A stretch of 64,000 nt of DNA, from contig JAPZTS010000007.1 in the NCBI GenBank assembly GCA_027533185.1, positions 1 through 64,000 of the forward strand, read 5' to 3'. This DNA comes from Leptospira sp. GTDB taxonomy: Bacteria > Spirochaetota > Leptospiria > Leptospirales > Leptospiraceae. Shown one piece after another: positions 1 through 8,377 of the stretch (the stretch's first letter is position 1; every line of letters begins with the position of its first letter). The position numbers and the translations under genes are program-made. The notes under the pieces are model-generated. The model searched no databases. It had not been told where the DNA came from and saw only the letters and a program-made list of their open reading frames with translations.

Positions 1-504
1 ATAAAGAAAATTGAAAAGAAGGATTATTTTGATTCGACCGTATTTGTTTTCGTAGGCGATCACACACACCATAGATATCTGTCCTATTTTGAAGACCGAA
101 TGGTTCCCTTTTTGATCTATTCTCCTAAAAACATAAATCCAAAAAAGGATGAGAGGATTGCGTCTCAATTGGATGTTTTGCCAACTATATTAGGTTTTTT
201 AGATAAACCTGTGGATTTTTCAGGATTTGGAAAAAATTTACTAGATCCAAATGTAAAATCGGGCACAACCTATTTTGCGTATGGATCTGCCTGTGGTTGG
301 ATATCTGAATCAAAGATCTTGTACCAAAGTGTAGATGGGAATACACAATTTATCTTTGAAATGAATCCTCCTTATGGAACGGATAAATTGTGTAACCAGG
401 ATCCTAAAAATTGCATTGTAGAGACAAATAAAGCAAAAGCAATTTTTAATTTGTCTCTAGATCTTATGAATCAAAATGCAATTTTCCCTAAAGGAAACGA
501 CTAA
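1..504 (+). CDS. Sulfatase / LtaS-like phosphatase family protein (3' end only)
   Basis: The reading frame is open from the first base, so this is the C-terminal 167 residues of a longer protein whose start lies outside the window. It reads a VFVGDHTHH segment, then VPFLIYSP and a DVLPTILGF segment. This GDH...P...DVxPT order is typical of the C-terminal half of alkaline-phosphatase-superfamily sulfatases and lipoteichoic-acid-synthase-like membrane enzymes, where the Asp-His pair binds metal. The N-terminal membrane segments and the catalytic Thr/Ser are not visible, so the substrate cannot be inferred. The stop codon overlaps the stop of the convergent downstream gene by 4 nt. Confidence 0.8.
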   Translation: MKKIEKKDYFDSTVFVFVGDHTHHRYLSYFEDRMVPFLIYSPKNINPKKDERIASQLDVLPTILGFLDKPVDFSGFGKNLLDPNVKSGTTYFAYGSACGWISESKILYQSVDGNTQFIFEMNPPYGTDKLCNQDPKNCIVETNKAKAIFNLSLDLMNQNAIFPKGND

Positions 505-812
505 GGTACTCCCGGGAAAGAATCAACGTATTGAATTTTAATGTCTGGAAAACTAGTTACGATTTGTACTTTAAAATCAGGAAAACTAGTTACCTCTTGC
601 CATTTTCCACAATCACTCGGAAAACTCGAAACTTTTTGAACCTTTAAGTCAGGAAAGCTTGAAACAATCTGAACTTTGATGTCTGGAAAGCTGTTCACAA
701 ATTGGACCTTTCCTGCCAATTTTTTACCTTTGTAAGTACAGTCAGAACCGACAGCACCTGCGAACAAATTGAGGGTTGTGAAAAACAGAGAGATGGTAAT
801 TAGAAGTTTCAT
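501..812 (-). CDS. Small secreted SFPD-repeat protein
   Basis: 103 residues with a cleavable-looking signal peptide (about residues 1-19, ending in LFAG). The mature part is almost wholly six copies of an 11-residue unit of the form KVQxVxSFPDx, seen as VNSFPD, VSSFPD, VSSFPS, VTSFPD, VTSFPD and VDSFPG. Alternating hydrophobic residues suggest a small beta-strand repeat fold. Two cysteines, one before the repeats (SDCTY) and one interrupting the third unit (SDCGKW), could form a disulfide in the periplasm or outside the cell. I recall similar short secreted SFPD proteins from other proteobacteria and spirochaetes, but no function. It is convergent with the sulfatase gene, sharing 4 nt, and divergent from the fusion gene. 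Confidence 0.75.
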   Translation of the reverse strand: MKLLITISLFFTTLNLFAGAVGSDCTYKGKKLAGKVQFVNSFPDIKVQIVSSFPDLKVQKVSSFPSDCGKWQEVTSFPDFKVQIVTSFPDIKIQYVDSFPGVP

Positions 813-883
813 GGCTTCTCCTTCACTTAATTTGGGAAATTTATTGATCGATTTTTTTCAGAACTTGTCAAACATTTTGTTCT

Positions 884-3250
884 ATGCAAAAGACGGAATC
901 CATACTATTCACACAATGCCTCCAAAACGACTTTACATCCATTTTAGACAAATACGATCCACTTCCTAACTCTCTGCACATTGGTTTTAGCGAAGCAAAT
1001 CGACTTTTGGGAGTAATGATCGAGGATGGACCTATATTTTCACTGATGGATTGGGCGTATGAAAAAAATCCGGAAGACCTGAAAATCATTCATATTCGTG
1101 ATTGGCATAATGCTGACGATCCCAGACAAATGGACCACCTACAACAGTTTGGTGCTCATTGCATTCAAAATACGAAAGGGGCCGAATTTGTATTCCAACC
1201 TTGGATTGATTCTTTACCCAACAGACACTCGATTGTGAACGCATCGGGGCTAAATGATTTTGTAGATACAGAGCTGGGAAATTTACTGCAACCCTATGCA
1301 AATCAGAAACTAAGAGTCGGCATAACCGGTGTTTGGACGGAAGCCAAAGTTACTTTTCTAGCCTACGATTTAAAAACAAGATACCCGAATTTTGAAATAG
1401 CAGTTTGTTCGGCATTAACAGCTAGTTCTTCTCTAAGTATGCATTTTATTGCTCTTGATCAACTGAAACAAATATTAGGTGTTCATGTTTTTTCTTCAAT
1501 TGGATCTTTTACAGAATTTTTAGCAGGTGATCAACCGAGTTTAGAAAAAAGAATCATCTCACACTCAAGAATTTCAAGTGAAAAGATAAAACTCGATCCC
1601 AAGTATCCAATTTCGGAGTTAGATAAAAAAATCATCTTATATCTCTTTCGTGACTGCAAAGAAGTTATTTTTAAAACCCTCGACGGAGGTTTCTCTGGTA
1701 ATGTTGTCCTAAAATCAAACTCGATCGATCATTTAGGTCATAAACAAGTTCCATGCGTGCTAAAAATTGGCAATCGGGACTTGATAGCCAAAGAGAGAAT
1801 AAGTTTTGAGAGAATCCAAGAAGTTCTTGGAAACAATGCACCTTCGATCGTAGATTTTTGCGAATTGGAAGATCGTGGTGCTATCAAGTATCGTTATGCC
1901 GCAATGCTAGATGGGAATGTTCGAACCTTTCAAAAGATCTATGCGACTATGGAAAGAGATTCTGATTTAGATTCCATTATTGATATTGTTTTTTCGGATC
2001 AATTGGGAAGACTTTTTGAAGCTGCAAATTCTGAAAAATTAAATTTGTTAGAATATTACGATTTCCAACCAAAATATTCAAAATCAGTAAGGGCGAGAGT
2101 TGAGTCTTTATTAGGAATTCCTGCAAACACAGATCAGTTGGAATTGTTACCTGGTGTTTCTATTTACAATCCGTGTCTCTTTTACGAGAAAGATCTCTTA
2201 ACCCTGAATGAATACAATGCGATGAATCATAATATGTCTTATGTGCACGGTGATTTAAATGGCGCAAATATCATCATTGATGCTCAGAATAATGTTTGGC
2301 TTATTGATTTTTTTCACACACACAAAGGCCATATTATTCGAGATCTATTAAAATTAGAAAATGACATTCTTTTTATCTTTTGTAAGATCGAATCCGATAA
2401 GGAACTCCGAGAAGCAATAGAACTTTCCAAATTTCTAATATCTTGGGAAGATCTTGGCATCCCTCTTAGTTTTGAGCCGCCTGAGTTTATTTCTAACCCT
2501 AAATTAAAAAGAGCATACCGCGTGATCGCAAAACTCAGATCTTACTATCCAAAATTGATTAAACTCGATCGTGATCCATACCAAATGTATGTAGGTGCTT
2601 TGAGATACGCGATGCATACTCTATCCTTTGATGAAAGCAATGAGTTCCAAAGGAAATGGGCACTCTTTGTTGGCGCAACTCTGATCCTAAAGATAAAATC
2701 TTCAATTCAAAAAACAAAAGCTTTGAGAATAGATTTTTTAAAGCCCAATTCAGAAAATGCAAGATTCCAGAATTTAGGTCTTACGATCCTACCTGGTCGT
2801 AAAGACAGAGGAAGGGTTTTGGCGGAGGATTTGGAAGATATAAAAAAGGAAGGCATTAAAAATATCTTAAGTCTAATAACCGAACAAGAATTATTCGATT
2901 ATGGAGTTTCGGATTTGAAGAGCATCTTTCAATCTAATAATTTGAACCATCTCCATATTTCCATTTTAGACCAGCGAGTCCCGTCGATTCCACAACTCGA
3001 ATTGATTTTGGATTGGATTGAAGATAAAATTTCAAGAAATGAGAAAGTCATGATTCACTGTGTTGGTGGTCTTGGAAGATCGGGAACAATTGTTGCAGCT
3101 TATCTCATGAAAAAAGAATCATTTAATAAGGAATCAGCAATTCAAAAAGTAAGAGAATCCAGAGGTGAAAGGGCCATCGAATCTTTAGAGCAAATCCAAT
3201 TCTTAATGGATTGGGAAAACCTACTGGAAACATCTAGAGCTAGGCGATAA
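884..3250 (+). CDS. Three-domain fusion: isochorismatase fold + APH-like kinase + dual-specificity phosphatase
   Basis: 788 residues, three domains. Residues about 1-215 follow the isochorismatase/nicotinamidase fold (LQNDF, then a RDWH segment, then GVWTEAKV). All three catalytic positions are changed: the Asp before QNDF is Cys12, the Lys position is Asn119/Ala120, and the Cys position is Lys155. Residues about 240-610 resemble an aminoglycoside-phosphotransferase-type kinase: a GGFSGNVV loop, a VLKIG lysine strand, the catalytic HGDLNGANI (H455, D457) and the metal-binding LIDF (D475). Residues about 640-785 are a dual-specificity/tyrosine phosphatase with the HCVGGLGRSG P-loop (C726, R732). 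The kinase part recalls predicted conflict-associated kinase-like domains (ternary-complex-associated type), but that is from memory. The gene stands alone, divergent from the SFPD protein. Substrate unknown; a combined kinase/phosphatase switch is inference. Confidence 0.8.
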   Translation: MQKTESILFTQCLQNDFTSILDKYDPLPNSLHIGFSEANRLLGVMIEDGPIFSLMDWAYEKNPEDLKIIHIRDWHNADDPRQMDHLQQFGAHCIQNTKGAEFVFQPWIDSLPNRHSIVNASGLNDFVDTELGNLLQPYANQKLRVGITGVWTEAKVTFLAYDLKTRYPNFEIAVCSALTASSSLSMHFIALDQLKQILGVHVFSSIGSFTEFLAGDQPSLEKRIISHSRISSEKIKLDPKYPISELDKKIILYLFRDCKEVIFKTLDGGFSGNVVLKSNSIDHLGHKQVPCVLKIGNRDLIAKERISFERIQEVLGNNAPSIVDFCELEDRGAIKYRYAAMLDGNVRTFQKIYATMERDSDLDSIIDIVFSDQLGRLFEAANSEKLNLLEYYDFQPKYSKSVRARVESLLGIPANTDQLELLPGVSIYNPCLFYEKDLLTLNEYNAMNHNMSYVHGDLNGANIIIDAQNNVWLIDFFHTHKGHIIRDLLKLENDILFIFCKIESDKELREAIELSKFLISWEDLGIPLSFEPPEFISNPKLKRAYRVIAKLRSYYPKLIKLDRDPYQMYVGALRYAMHTLSFDESNEFQRKWALFVGATLILKIKSSIQKTKALRIDFLKPNSENARFQNLGLTILPGRKDRGRVLAEDLEDIKKEGIKNILSLITEQELFDYGVSDLKSIFQSNNLNHLHISILDQRVPSIPQLELILDWIEDKISRNEKVMIHCVGGLGRSGTIVAAYLMKKESFNKESAIQKVRESRGERAIESLEQIQFLMDWENLLETSRARR

Positions 3251-3267
3251 ACCACCTAGCAGAGAAA

Positions 3268-3891
3268 TTACGATTCACTATAGGATTTTTCTCGAACCAT
3301 CTTGAGAAGTTCAGGATAAGAGGATGCTCCAAACTGGACTTTTAAACTGATAAGCACAGATTCCAATTGTTCTTTTGAGAGGGACAAAGATTCAACAATC
3401 TTTAGGAGAGGAACTCCTTCTTTAAGTTCACGGATCACACGTTTTTCTAAAAAATTCAAATTGCCATCATCAACTCTCTTTGATGTAGAACCAAACTGTT
3501 TTGATGTTACAAAATGTCCATCCGAGGCAAGTCTTAAACTTTCAATAAGTGAATTTGGACCATCTGATTTGAGTAGGTATCCATCGGCCCCTGCCTTTAC
3601 GCAAGATAGGAATGTAGCCATATCGTCTTTCATGGTATAAACGATCACTTTTGTATCCGAAGACTTCCTCTTCAACTCAAGTAGCACATCATATCCATTA
3701 GATTCCTTTAATCGTAAGTCCAAAAGAACAAATTGTGGGTTGAGTTCAGATATCTGAGAAAGAACTCCCGTAGCATCTTCTGCCTCCCCGACAATCTCAA
3801 AATCGTCTGTATCCAGGAATGTTCGTTTAACGGCAGTCCGGATAAGAAGGTTGTCTTCTATAATAAAAATACGCTTTTTTGTTTTCATCAT
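3268..3891 (-). CDS. Response regulator, REC domain plus NarL/LuxR-like C-terminus
   Basis: 207 residues. The receiver domain covers about residues 5-125 and keeps the acidic pair E12/D13, the phospho-acceptor D58 (VLLDLRL), the switch Thr86 and Lys108. After a short linker, residues about 145-205 are helical, with segments (EKRVIRELKEG, KIVESLSLSKEQLESVLISL) spaced like the LuxR-type helix-turn-helix of NarL/FixJ regulators, though the recognition helix is diverged. No histidine kinase is adjacent, so it is an orphan here. The sequence starts with two adjacent Met codons and either could initiate. It is followed on the same strand, downstream, by nothing until the convergent fusion gene 17 nt away. 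Confidence 0.85.
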   Translation of the reverse strand: MMKTKKRIFIIEDNLLIRTAVKRTFLDTDDFEIVGEAEDATGVLSQISELNPQFVLLDLRLKESNGYDVLLELKRKSSDTKVIVYTMKDDMATFLSCVKAGADGYLLKSDGPNSLIESLRLASDGHFVTSKQFGSTSKRVDDGNLNFLEKRVIRELKEGVPLLKIVESLSLSKEQLESVLISLKVQFGASSYPELLKMVREKSYSES

Positions 3892-3956
3892 AATATTAGT
3901 ATACTCAGTTTTCCCTGACCTTGCTATAGGACTAACCCTAGTATATTATGGAAAAT

Positions 3957-4748
3957 TTATTGATTTTTAGCATTCTCCAAAAGTAAATCAAGCTCTTGTT
4001 TTTTGGACTGCATCAAGTCTTGCAGGAATTTCTGCATTTCTTCCCAAGAAGAAAAGTCTTTTGGATTGTAAATTCCCACTTCCATATAACCAACATAATT
4101 TCCCGATTGGTATTCTTGATAACTCGCAACCCCTGACTTCAATGCTACATAAACAGGAATTTTTTGATCGAAGGCAATTTTGATCATTCCCTTTTTCAAA
4201 GATTTGATATCTTCTGTATAAGAGTTATGACCTTCTGGATAAACAATGTAAGAAGTTGTCTTTAAACCTTGGATTAAATTTTTAACCGAAGCGGCAATGG
4301 ACATTGCTTTAGAATTGTCAAAAACCTGAGAGCCCATAGCCTTCATCCACCAATAAGCAAATAAAGCTTTTTTAATAACCTGATTTGCTAAAAAAGGTTT
4401 CCTGATCGCATAACAATCATAAGGAAAATCCATCTCGTTCACATGATTTAAAAAAATCATATGTCCCGTGTCTGGTACGTTCATTTCATTGAATATAAAT
4501 ATCTTTGTCTTTGTGAGTTTTTGAACATCTTCTGCCCAAACCTTAGTTCCAGCTAAAAATTCTTGAATCCTAGCTGAAGTATTTCCTGTAATGGCTCTGT
4601 AGATACCGCGAATAAGATAAGGACTGGCCTTTCCAAATACCAAGAGGATGACACGTAGGTAAACCTTCATCACCAAACGACCATACTGAACGCTGAGTCC
4701 ATGTAAGTTTTTTTCAATCAAACTATCAACTATTGGAATTTTCGCCAT
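3957..4748 (-). CDS. PlsC-like 1-acylglycerol-3-phosphate acyltransferase family protein
   Basis: 263 residues from the ATG at 4748; a GTG three codons upstream is also possible. It carries the acyltransferase block I motif NHVNEMD (NHx4D) and a block III-like YPEGHNS in place of the usual EGTRS. The N-terminal hydrophobic stretch (VYLRVILLVFG) probably anchors it to the inner membrane. The family transfers acyl groups to lysophosphatidate or related acceptors in phospholipid synthesis; the altered block III leaves the acceptor open. A 7-bp inverted repeat lies just upstream of the start. The neighbouring exported-protein gene upstream ends at a good terminator, so this gene is probably transcribed separately. 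Confidence 0.8.
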   Translation of the reverse strand: MAKIPIVDSLIEKNLHGLSVQYGRLVMKVYLRVILLVFGKASPYLIRGIYRAITGNTSARIQEFLAGTKVWAEDVQKLTKTKIFIFNEMNVPDTGHMIFLNHVNEMDFPYDCYAIRKPFLANQVIKKALFAYWWMKAMGSQVFDNSKAMSIAASVKNLIQGLKTTSYIVYPEGHNSYTEDIKSLKKGMIKIAFDQKIPVYVALKSGVASYQEYQSGNYVGYMEVGIYNPKDFSSWEEMQKFLQDLMQSKKQELDLLLENAKNQ

Positions 4749-4752
4749 GATT

Positions 4753-4770
4753 ACCACTTAGACAAGTGGT
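4753..4770. repeat. 7-bp inverted repeat at the acyltransferase start
   Basis: ACCACTT and AAGTGGT face each other across AGAC, directly before the ATG at 4748 on the minus strand. There is no T-tract after it, so it is not a standard terminator. It could be an operator or a hairpin in the short leader; I have no further evidence. Confidence 0.35.
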
Positions 4771-4782
4771 GGAAATTTGGGG

Positions 4783-4813
4783 AAATAAAAAAGCCCGAGA
4801 GAATTCCCGGGCT
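4783..4813 (-). terminator. Rho-independent terminator after the exported helical protein gene
   Basis: Read on the minus strand, AGCCCG and CGGGCT pair around a 10-nt loop and are followed by TTTTTTATTT. It lies 30 nt past the stop of the gene at 4843-5955 and before the acyltransferase gene. Confidence 0.85.
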
Positions 4814-4842
4814 GTACGAAAGAACGGTGTTAGATAATAAGA

Positions 4843-5955
4843 CTACTGGGCCGGTGACCCACTGCCTTGTGGTTTATTAGGAACATTGAGAGCCTTTTTT
4901 CTCTCTTGGTCATATTTAAAATAAACCATATTGTTGGAATCAATTTCGTAAACTCTTCCTCTAACATCTGCATGATCCACTCGGTATTCATCTGGAACAC
5001 GGACATCAAACATGGCTTGGAGCCTATGATCAAATTTTATATAAGGGTTTTTTGAAAAATCGTAGGTGGTTCCGTCTACTTTCACTGGTTGGCCTTCTAC
5101 CACTGCTCCATTTTCATCCTTGGTTGCTTCTGTTTTTGCAGCCGAATTTTGCAGATAGTAGTTATCGTATGGATACTTCAATTTGTAAATATTGATTGCG
5201 TTTGCTTTTGAATCTCTTGCTAGATTGATGGCAGCAAAGTAATTATCAATGCGATACTTTCTGTGTGAAGGTTGCAATTTTTGATGTTTCTCTAAGTTCT
5301 TTTCAACTTTAAGTGCCGCAACTCGAGCTTCTTTTGCAAGACCCAAGTGTTTGTAACCCAATTCCATGTTTTGTTCGATGGTGTACTTATTGTACACATA
5401 ATGAGTTTCTTTTGCATCATACATTCTTCTAGAAAAGGGAGCTTCTCTCGGGATATCCATCACATCATGGCGGAAGTAAGAACCCTTTCCATATTCGATA
5501 GATATATCAAGTAAGGCTTTGTCCATCGGATTGTTTGGATTTTTTCTTTCCATAGCAACTTTCATCATCTCTTCTGCACGAAGCACATAGAGTTGAGATA
5601 GTTCTTCTGTCATCTTCTCTATACCAAGTTGGCATTCCAAAAATCGTTGGTAAGCTGCAGAATAATTCCCTTCAAAATGATACTGAAGTCCTTCTTGGTA
5701 GATTCGTTTTGCTTCTCCGTATTTCATCATACGGAAGCCTTCTTTACCTTCAGGAGCATTGAGATCGGCGGGTTTCCCTTCAGGATCTTCACCCCGAAAG
5801 TTTTTGACTATCGGCTCTAACTCACGTAAGTATGTGAGGAGTTCGATTCGTTTTTTATACGATTTGTTTGCGACTGATTCGGCAAACATAGGTGTTTGCA
5901 CGACAAGGCTCGCGAGTAGAATCAAAATGGATCGTTTCATATCTATGCCGTTCAT
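4843..5955 (-). CDS. Exported, helix-rich protein of unknown function
   Basis: 370 residues. An N-terminal signal peptide (about residues 6-25, ending PMFAES) without a lipobox Cys predicts periplasmic export. The mature protein is charged and strongly helical, with a TPR-like stretch around residues 75-130 (YQEGLQYHFEGNYSAAYQRF) and many Tyr/Lys/Glu residues, then a Gly/Ser/Pro-rich tail. I recognise no enzyme motif. Leptospira has periplasmic helical proteins of this general character, including flagellar sheath-associated ones, but I cannot assign it to any. The upstream Met at 5955 has a GGAAA element in front; Met6 (5940) is an alternative that gives a cleaner signal peptide. It ends at a clear terminator, so it is probably monocistronic. 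Confidence 0.7.
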   Translation of the reverse strand: MNGIDMKRSILILLASLVVQTPMFAESVANKSYKKRIELLTYLRELEPIVKNFRGEDPEGKPADLNAPEGKEGFRMMKYGEAKRIYQEGLQYHFEGNYSAAYQRFLECQLGIEKMTEELSQLYVLRAEEMMKVAMERKNPNNPMDKALLDISIEYGKGSYFRHDVMDIPREAPFSRRMYDAKETHYVYNKYTIEQNMELGYKHLGLAKEARVAALKVEKNLEKHQKLQPSHRKYRIDNYFAAINLARDSKANAINIYKLKYPYDNYYLQNSAAKTEATKDENGAVVEGQPVKVDGTTYDFSKNPYIKFDHRLQAMFDVRVPDEYRVDHADVRGRVYEIDSNNMVYFKYDQERKKALNVPNKPQGSGSPAQ

Positions 5956-6090
5956 TTTCGTTTCCGTACTTTCCTTTTTTGAAAGAATCTATCAAGTAAA
6001 TTCGGGGTTACCCCTCTAGATTATCGGAGATTTCTGATATTGGATTGACAGATTGTATTTTAAATTTCAGCCTTTTCTTATATTTTTCCT

Positions 6091-6969
6091 ATGTCCCAAG
6101 CCGCCGCCCATTCTAAGAAAATCTCCTTCCGCGCCAAAGAGTCTACAGTTTGCCCTGTTTGTGATGAAAACCACCAAAAGGAGCAGATGTTCCAAGGGGG
6201 AGGAAGGCTAATTGCAGGGAAATTGGCCCAAGACCTCCGCCGTTTGTACGAAAAAAATAAAAAATTCGGTCGGGTCAGTCCTTTAGATTATGTCATCAAT
6301 GTTTGCCCGCGGTGTTATTACGCTAGCTTCCCAAAAGATTGGTCCACTTTAACTCCGCCTGAGAATGAAGCGATTCGAATGTCCACGGATGTCCGAAAGA
6401 GTTATATCGAAAAAATTTTAGGTCCACTCAACTTTCAAGAAGACCGTCATATTGTTCATGGAGCTGCATCTTACTTACTCGCTATGGATTGTTACCAATT
6501 GCGAGGTGCATCCTCAGCACCTACTCCTAAGAAGGCGGTCTGCGCTATCAGAGGTGCTTGGTATTTTTCAGATTTACATGAAGAATTTCCAAACTTTGGA
6601 TATGACAAAATTAGAGACCTTCTCTATCAAAAAGCGGCGACGATTTATGGTTATACCTTAGAACTCATGCAAAACGGAAATGAGCCCGTTGACCAAGCGG
6701 CGGGAATGCTTGGACCGGATACTGACAACAACTGGGGATTTGATGGAGTGATTTATTTGAATGCCTTCCTAACCAAAAAATTCAAAGACCAACTCGCACC
6801 CAAACCAGAAGACCAAGTATTATTATTATCTCGTGCAAAACGTACGCTGGCAAGATTGTATGGTTCAGGAAAGGCAAGTAAAGGGAAACCAGGTCCCATT
6901 GTTGAAATGACGCGTGAATTGTATGACGAATACAATGCCATATTAGAAGAATTAGGTGGAGAAAAGTAG
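6091..6969 (+). CDS. DUF2225 zinc-binding protein
   Basis: 292 residues. Two Cys pairs, CPVC (C21, C24) and CPRC (C72, C75), make a four-Cys zinc site of the kind that defines DUF2225 proteins, found in Firmicutes and spirochaetes. The rest is helical with a TPR-like look (RAKRTLARLYGSG). There is no signal peptide, so it is cytoplasmic. Function is unknown. The truA start codon follows its stop by three bases, so the two are almost certainly cotranscribed. Confidence 0.8.
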   Translation: MSQAAAHSKKISFRAKESTVCPVCDENHQKEQMFQGGGRLIAGKLAQDLRRLYEKNKKFGRVSPLDYVINVCPRCYYASFPKDWSTLTPPENEAIRMSTDVRKSYIEKILGPLNFQEDRHIVHGAASYLLAMDCYQLRGASSAPTPKKAVCAIRGAWYFSDLHEEFPNFGYDKIRDLLYQKAATIYGYTLELMQNGNEPVDQAAGMLGPDTDNNWGFDGVIYLNAFLTKKFKDQLAPKPEDQVLLLSRAKRTLARLYGSGKASKGKPGPIVEMTRELYDEYNAILEELGGEK

Positions 6970-6972
6970 GGC

Positions 6973-7767
6973 TTGCCCAATTATTGTTTACTTGTTTCTT
7001 ATGATGGAGGATGTTTCCACGGTTGGCAGAGGCAAAAGAACTTTAGAACCGTCCAAGGTAGTTTAGAATCGGCACTCGCAGTCATTCTAAAAAATAATCC
7101 GCACACGTCCCTCTCCGTCGCAGGGAGAACGGACACTGGTGTTCATGCACTAGGAATGGTTTGTAATTTCAAAACACAATCACCTATTGAAAACCCGCAC
7201 CAATTATTGGTATCACTGAATGCGCTCTCAGGTGAAGGGGTAACAACAACAAATATATGTGAGGTGCCAGATGAATTTCATTCCCGATTCAGTTGTACGG
7301 GAAGAGAGTATGTTTATAAAATTCATTATAGCAAATACCAAAATGTATTCAGCCAAGGAAGGGCAGTTTGGGTCAAACACCCAGTCAATTGGGACCGAGT
7401 TCGTGCAGAACTAACCCACCTAATTGGAGAAAAGGACTTTCGCTCCCTCGCAAAAGCGAAATCCATGGAAGGGAAAACTTCGATCCGAGAGATTTTTTCC
7501 GTGCATTTAGAGAGGATCGACGAAGAAACCTACCAATTCCGGATCAAAGCAGACGGTTTTATGCACAATATGGTGCGAATTACAGTAGGAACTTTACTAG
7601 ACATAGGGAAGGGCCGCCTAGAATCTAGATCTATAAGCTCCATTTTGGAAGAAAAGAATCGATCGGAAGCAGGGATAACCCTTCCCCCACACGGTCTTTA
7701 CTTTGTCCGTGCTGATTACAAAGATTATCCACAGATTCATGAATTGTACAAAACCTCTCTTCCTTAG
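6973..7767 (+). CDS. truA: tRNA pseudouridine(38-40) synthase TruA
   Basis: 264 residues starting at TTG. It isomerises uridines 38-40 in the anticodon arm of several tRNAs. The conserved GRTDTGVHALGM motif carries the catalytic Asp54. Further TruA landmarks are SYDGGCFHGWQ near the N-terminus, EFHSRFSCTGREYVYKI in the middle, and FMHNMVRITVGTLLDIG near the C-terminus. Length matches the family (about 250-270). It sits three bases after the DUF2225 gene, and its last 29 nt overlap the signal peptide of the next gene in another frame, which suggests translational coupling. Confidence 0.95.
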   Translation: MPNYCLLVSYDGGCFHGWQRQKNFRTVQGSLESALAVILKNNPHTSLSVAGRTDTGVHALGMVCNFKTQSPIENPHQLLVSLNALSGEGVTTTNICEVPDEFHSRFSCTGREYVYKIHYSKYQNVFSQGRAVWVKHPVNWDRVRAELTHLIGEKDFRSLAKAKSMEGKTSIREIFSVHLERIDEETYQFRIKADGFMHNMVRITVGTLLDIGKGRLESRSISSILEEKNRSEAGITLPPHGLYFVRADYKDYPQIHELYKTSLP

Positions 7768-8377
7768 TTTTTCTCTCAGTCTTTTCCTTTTTTCCTCCGG
7801 AATGTTTGCTCAAACACTGGAAGAATACAACAAACGGAAATATGAGATCGGAGGTTGGATTGGTGCAGCAAATCCCATGCCTGGAACTCCGACGGTTCAG
7901 GTTTTAGATACGGCACTTGGGGGAGGTTTTTACTCTCGAATGCCCTGGCCTTCTATTTTTTATACGGAGTTCGGTGGCGGTTATACAGTTTTTCTTTCCA
8001 GATCCGAAAGAGCTCTCACAGCCATTCCACTCTATGCGGCCCTCGCCTATAAAATTCCCTCGGAATTGCCCATTCAATTTTTTGTAAAGGCCGGAGGTGG
8101 ATCTGCATACGTGGTCGCTCGCCCTGCGGACACTGCCCGCTGGAACCCCCTAGCCTATGCGGGAGTTGAAGCAAGTTTTATTGCAGGAAGAAGGATTCGA
8201 ATTGGAGTTAGATTAGATTATAATAAAATAATTGAAACCAATCTGGACGTACCCGATCGTTACAGGTATCCGCTCGCGAGTCCATTTGATGATCCAAGAC
8301 TATTTAATGCAGCCAATTACCGTCTGCAAAACGTAGATTTCTTCTATTTTGGTCTAACAGTTGGGGTCTTATTTTGA
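7739..8377 (+). CDS. Probable outer-membrane beta-barrel protein
   Basis: 212 residues from the ATG at 7739, which gives a clean signal peptide (MNCTKPLFLSFSLSLFLFSS, cleavage near MFAQ). Upstream in-frame starts would lengthen the overlap with truA and bury the signal. The mature part has alternating polar/hydrophobic strands rich in Gly and aromatics (GGGFYSR, FYTEFGGGYTVFL, FFVKAGGGSAYVV, IRIGVRLDYN) and ends in GLTVGVLF, the terminal Phe expected of a BAM substrate. Eight strands would fit the length. It is directly coupled (TGATG) to the lipoprotein gene that follows, so the two may act together at the outer membrane. Confidence 0.65.
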   Translation: MNCTKPLFLSFSLSLFLFSSGMFAQTLEEYNKRKYEIGGWIGAANPMPGTPTVQVLDTALGGGFYSRMPWPSIFYTEFGGGYTVFLSRSERALTAIPLYAALAYKIPSELPIQFFVKAGGGSAYVVARPADTARWNPLAYAGVEASFIAGRRIRIGVRLDYNKIIETNLDVPDRYRYPLASPFDDPRLFNAANYRLQNVDFFYFGLTVGVLF

